This document shows positions 60,904 through 64,000 of a DNA stretch of 64,000 bases, piece after piece; the stretch's first letter is position 1; every line of letters begins with the position of its first letter. Both the position numbers and the translations under genes were made by a program. The notes beneath the pieces are model-generated. The model did no database searches, was not told the origin of the DNA, and saw nothing but the letters and a program-made list of their open reading frames with translations. Origin of the DNA: Quadrisphaera sp. INWT6 (lineage in GTDB: Bacteria > Actinomycetota > Actinomycetes > Actinomycetales > Quadrisphaeraceae); the NCBI RefSeq assembly GCF_015390235.1, contig NZ_VUOH01000006.1, forward strand, positions 62,001 to 126,000, read 5' to 3'.

Positions 60904-60919
60904 CGGGCGCGGGGCACCG

Positions 60920-61450
60920 TCAGGGGTGGTGGTGGGCCACCAGCCGCGCCGACCCCAGCTCCAGGCCGCTCCAGGACCCGTCGAGCTCGAGCACCACGGC
61001 GTCGCCGGTGCTGACGCCTGCGCGCACCCGGGCGAGCAGCGCGCCGTCGGACCCGGCACCGGCCAGCGCGTCGGCCGCGCCGGAGACGACGGGCTCGTGG
61101 CCGACGAGCAGCAGCGAGACCACCTCGTCGGGGGTCCCGGCGACCAGGTGCACGAGCTCCTCCGCGGAGGTGTCGTAGAGGGCCGGCTCCTCCCGCACGG
61201 TGCCGGGGTGCAGCGCCGGCGCCATCGCCGCCCAGGTCTGCGCGGTGCGCAGCGCCGAGGAGACCAGCACCAGGTCGGAGGCGCCCAGGCCGCGCTCGAC
61301 CAGCCAGGCGGCCGTCGAGGCGGACTGGGCGGCTCCACGGGGGGCGAGGGCGCGGCCGTGGTCGGTGCCGTCGGTCGAGCCGACCTCGGCCTCGCCGTGG
61401 CGGACCAGGACGAGGGTCCTGGCCGCCGATCCCGGCTGCGCGCCCGTCAC
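60920..61450 (-). CDS. SixA-type histidine phosphatase
   Basis: 176 residues from GTG 61450. RHG motif TLVLVRHGEAE, second half SSALRTAQTWAAM, and LLLVGHEPVVSGAA with the second catalytic His. Phosphohistidine phosphatase family; substrate unknown. Located just downstream of fabI on the same strand, a common actinobacterial arrangement. Confidence 0.9.
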   Translation of the reverse strand: MTGAQPGSAARTLVLVRHGEAEVGSTDGTDHGRALAPRGAAQSASTAAWLVERGLGASDLVLVSSALRTAQTWAAMAPALHPGTVREEPALYDTSAEELVHLVAGTPDEVVSLLLVGHEPVVSGAADALAGAGSDGALLARVRAGVSTGDAVVLELDGSWSGLELGSARLVAHHHP

Positions 61451-61454
61451 GGCG

Positions 61455-62246
61455 TCAGGCGCCGACGGCGTGGACCCCGCCGTCGACGTGCACGATCTCG
61501 CCGGTGGTCTTGGGGAACCAGTCGGACAGGAGCGCGACGACGGCCTGGGCCGGCGGCACCGGGTCCTTGACGTCCCACGCGAGGGGGGCGCGCTCGGACC
61601 AGACGCTCTCGAACGCCTCGAAGCCGGGGATGGCCTTCGCGGCGGTGGTGCGGACGGGACCGGCGGCCACGAGGTTGCAGCGCACGCCGTCCTTGCCGAG
61701 CTCGCGGGCCAGGTAGCGGCTGACGGACTCGAACGCGGCCTTGGCCACGCCCATCCACCCGTAGACGGGCCAGGCGAGGGAGGCGTCGAAGGTCAGGCCG
61801 ACCACGCCGGCGCCCGGCGCCAGCAGCGGCCGGGCGGCCACGACGAGCGACTGGAGGCTGTAGGCCGAGACCTGCATCGCGGTGGCGACGTCGTTCCACT
61901 CGGCGGAGAGGAAGCCGTCACCCATGACCGACTGCGGCGCGAAGCCGATGGAGTGGACGACGCCGTCGAGCTGGGCGCCCTCGCCGAGGTGCTCGGTGAT
62001 GCGGCCGGCGAGGGCGGCGAGGTCGTCGGCGCTGGAGACGTCGAGCTGGACGACGGGCGCGGGCTGCGGGAGGCGGCGCGCGATGACCTCGGTGATGCGC
62101 ATCTGGCGCCCGAAGCTCGACAGCACCACGGTGGCGCCCTGCTCCTGCGCGAGGCGCGCGACGTGGAACGCCATGGAGGTGTCGGTGAGCACCCCCGTGA
62201 CGAGCAGCTTCTTGCCCTCGAGGAGCCCAGTCCCCTGCACAGCCAT
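61455..62246 (-). CDS. fabI: Enoyl-[acyl-carrier-protein] reductase (InhA/FabI)
   Basis: 263 residues from ATG 62246. GKKLLVTGVLTDTSMAFHVARLAQEQGATVVLSSF matches the InhA/FabI nucleotide-binding start; VHSIGFAP is the conserved strand; the active site SLAWPVYGWMGVAKAAFESVSRYLARELG has Y-x6-K. Ends with DGGVHAVGA. Final step of fatty-acid elongation (FAS II); target of isoniazid/triclosan in relatives. Overlaps fabG. Confidence 0.94.
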   Translation of the reverse strand: MAVQGTGLLEGKKLLVTGVLTDTSMAFHVARLAQEQGATVVLSSFGRQMRITEVIARRLPQPAPVVQLDVSSADDLAALAGRITEHLGEGAQLDGVVHSIGFAPQSVMGDGFLSAEWNDVATAMQVSAYSLQSLVVAARPLLAPGAGVVGLTFDASLAWPVYGWMGVAKAAFESVSRYLARELGKDGVRCNLVAAGPVRTTAAKAIPGFEAFESVWSERAPLAWDVKDPVPPAQAVVALLSDWFPKTTGEIVHVDGGVHAVGA

Positions 62247-62965
62247 CAGTGACCCATCCCCAATCCTCCGTCGACGGGGACGACCGCCCCGCTGATGTAC
62301 CCGGCGGCGTCGGAGGCCAGGAAGACCACCGCGCTCGCCACCTCCTCGGCGGCGCCGAAGCGGCTCGCCGGGATCGCGTCCTGGTAGGCCTTCTGCTGGG
62401 CCTCCGGCAGCGCGTCCGTCATCGCCGTGCTGATGTAGCCCGGCGCGACGACGTTCGTGGTGATGCCCCGGCCGCCCAGCTCGCGCGTCAGCGCGCGGGC
62501 CAGGCCCACGAGGGCGGCCTTGCTGGCGGCGTAGCTGGCCTGCCCGGGCGAGCCGTACAGGCCCACCACGCTGCCGATGAGGACGATGCGTCCGCGCTTC
62601 AGGCGGACCATGCCCTTGGCCGCGCGGCGCGCGCACCGGTGCGCGCCCCCGAGGTTGGTGTCGAGCACGGTGGCGAAGTCGTCGTCGGTGGCGCGCATGA
62701 GGAGGGCGTCGCGGGTGACCCCGGCGTTCGCCACGAGCACCTCGACGGGCCCGTGCAGCTCCTCGGCGCGGCTGAACGCGGCGTCGACGGACGTGGTGTC
62801 GGTCACATCGGCGCGGACGGCGACGGCCCCCTCGGGGACGTCCTCCGGGCGCCCGGTGCGGTACGTGCCCACCACCCTGTCGCCCGCGGCGACGAAGGCC
62901 TCGGCGATGGCCCGCCCGATCCCCCGGTCGGCACCCGTCACCAGCACGCTGCGGCCCTCCGGCAC
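62246..62965 (-). CDS. fabG: 3-oxoacyl-[acyl-carrier-protein] reductase
   Basis: 239 residues from GTG 62965 behind AGGAGGTGG. GADRGIGRAIAEAF, LVANAGVTRDALLMRATDDDFATVLDTNLGG, catalytic GSVVGLYGSPGQASYAASKAALVGLARALTREL (S, Y-x3-K), ITTNVVAPGYISTAM, VVPVDGGLGMGH. NADPH-dependent ketoacyl-ACP reductase of FAS II. The stop and the fabI start share a base (TGATG), so fabG-fabI is one operon as in mycobacteria. Confidence 0.94.
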   Translation of the reverse strand: MPEGRSVLVTGADRGIGRAIAEAFVAAGDRVVGTYRTGRPEDVPEGAVAVRADVTDTTSVDAAFSRAEELHGPVEVLVANAGVTRDALLMRATDDDFATVLDTNLGGAHRCARRAAKGMVRLKRGRIVLIGSVVGLYGSPGQASYAASKAALVGLARALTRELGGRGITTNVVAPGYISTAMTDALPEAQQKAYQDAIPASRFGAAEEVASAVVFLASDAAGYISGAVVPVDGGLGMGH

Positions 62966-63240
62966 GCCCCACCTCCTGCTCAGCGCGGGTGCGGCCGCTC
63001 CGGACGGCCGTCCGGAGGGGCACCCCGTCGGCCCGAACGCTACCGGCTGCGCCCGCTCGGCCCGGCCCCGCCGTCTCCCGGCGGGGCCTCGAGGGGCCCG
63101 CGACCGGCCCGCGAGCCCGCTCCGACCGGGCAGCGCGAGGGCGCTCCGCGTGGTCAGGGGCGTGATCAGGAGGCGCCCGCGGCCCGGTGGGCTGGCTGCA
63201 CGCAGGGGCTGCCCGCGGCGAGCGGACGTACGGTGGACAC

Positions 63241-63735
63241 GTGGTAGACGCACACCCGCAGCACCACCGCCGCAGGCCGGCGGCGGACACCCCCTCCATC
63301 ACCACGGCGACGCGCTCCCACCAGCAGGACATCGACTCCCGCATGGCGAAGTACGCGCTCGCCATGGGCATCCGCACGGTCTGCTTCATCCTCATCTTCG
63401 TGCTGCCGTGGCCGTGGAAGTGGGTCGCCGCCGCGGGCGCGATCCTCCTGCCGTACGTGGCGGTGCTCATCGCGAACGCCGGGCGGGAGCGCCTGCCGGT
63501 GGCGTGGGGCGCCCGGCGCGAGGGCGGCGAGGTCCCCTCGCCCCACCGCGAGGCCCCCGAGGCGCCCCCGGTGCAGCTGGGCGGCGTCGAGGTGGTGCAG
63601 GGCGAGGCCGTCGAGACCCCGTCCGAGCGGGAGCCCGCGCCCCGGCCCCACGGCGGCAGGGCAGGCGCCGAGGCGCAGGGCGACGCCCCGGACGGGTCTG
63701 GGGCCGGGGCCCACCGGGTCGACCGGGCCTCCTGA
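63241..63735 (+). CDS. DUF3099 family membrane protein
   Basis: 164 residues from GTG 63241, six bases after TACGGT (63229-63234). ITTATRSHQQDIDSRMAKYALAMGIRTVCFILIFVLPWPWKWVAAAGAILLPYVAVLIANAGRE is the DUF3099 domain with two helices. The C-terminal half is Pro/Glu/Gly-rich. Divergent from fabG-fabI, the conserved actinobacterial context for this family. Function unknown. Confidence 0.88.
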   Translation: MVDAHPQHHRRRPAADTPSITTATRSHQQDIDSRMAKYALAMGIRTVCFILIFVLPWPWKWVAAAGAILLPYVAVLIANAGRERLPVAWGARREGGEVPSPHREAPEAPPVQLGGVEVVQGEAVETPSEREPAPRPHGGRAGAEAQGDAPDGSGAGAHRVDRAS

Positions 63736-63820
63736 GGCCGGTCACCTCCCGGACACCTGCCAGCAACCCGGACGCCCCGCGGGGTTCCTCCCGGGGGCCC
63801 CGGGGTGCGACCATGGCGGC

Positions 63821-64000
63821 ATGGCCTTCGAGCTGCACGAGCCCGCTCCCGACCTGGTGTGCAGCGCTCGGGGGTGCCGCAGCGGGGCTGCTCACGCCCT
63901 GCGCTGGAACAACCCCCGCCTCCACACCCCGGAGCGCCGCAAGACGTGGCTGGCGTGCGACGAGCACCGCGAGCACCTGTCGGCGCACCTGCAGGTGCGC
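63821..64000 (+). CDS. Conserved hypothetical protein (5' part, runs off window)
   Basis: 60 codons visible from ATG 63821: MAFELHEPAPDLVCSARGCRSGAAH, then LRWNNPRLHTPERRKTWLACDEHREHLSAHL. The CxxxxC and C-x2-H pattern suggests a small zinc-binding protein. I recognise this as a short actinobacterial family of unknown function often found next to DUF3099. Continues beyond the window. Confidence 0.7.
   Translation, partial: MAFELHEPAPDLVCSARGCRSGAAHALRWNNPRLHTPERRKTWLACDEHREHLSAHLQVR

Overview
The window is very GC-rich DNA with near-saturated G/C third codon positions, many GTG starts, leaderless TAnnnT promoters, mycothiol-type enzymes, F420-type LLM oxidoreductases, a SAM-IV-type riboswitch and an InhA-type enoyl reductase. 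This points to a high-GC actinomycete, possibly Kineosporiales-like; genus and species cannot be fixed from the sequence. No rRNA, tRNA, phage or transposase gene was found.

Layout. 0-10.8 kb: edge of a DUF222/HNH nuclease gene, small hypotheticals, a spore-photoproduct-lyase-like radical SAM enzyme, an HD hydrolase, a ferredoxin-type reductase with a MOSC protein, an SDR, catalase-peroxidase KatG and a TrmH/SpoU RNA methyltransferase. 10.8-23.3 kb: an accessory-looking stretch of lipoproteins, small membrane proteins and a TetR-controlled acetyltransferase/MFS locus. It is sprinkled with degenerate palindromic intergenic repeats, and it also carries an Asp23/YsnF/PRC/GlsB stress module and a deleted second copy of the TrmH gene. 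23.3-35.6 kb: ECF sigma factor with membrane partner, two zinc alcohol dehydrogenases, a LuxR regulator, a stand-alone HATPase, a TauE permease, a SpoIIE-type phosphatase and an FeS photolyase. 35.6-44 kb: NfeD/SPFH pair, ABC ATPase, glycogen genes glgA and glgC, pentapeptide protein, mycothiol-dependent isomerase family protein.

44.2-47.5 kb: methionine uptake operon metN-metI-metQ behind a promoter, a SAM-IV-like riboswitch and a 16-codon leader ORF. 47.5-51.8 kb: LLM oxidoreductase, a SerB-GNAT fusion, a sulfite-oxidase-like molybdoenzyme and its reductase. 52-58.4 kb: an MFS exporter converging on a four-gene ABC importer whose two permeases are fused. Both transcription units begin with a similar TGAGAA-type dyad that resembles a Zur/Fur-type box, so a co-regulated metal or metallophore export/import system is a reasonable hypothesis. 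58.5-64 kb: hypothetical, glutathionyl-hydroquinone-reductase-like protein, HATPase, SixA phosphatase, fabG-fabI and DUF3099.

At least ten apparent frameshifts (HD, SDR x2, katG x3, TrmH, methyltransferase, PRC protein, metN) are single-base length changes, mostly in short G or C runs, inside otherwise well-conserved frames. This is the signature of uncorrected sequencing indels rather than of many pseudogenes, and those genes are annotated across the shift.
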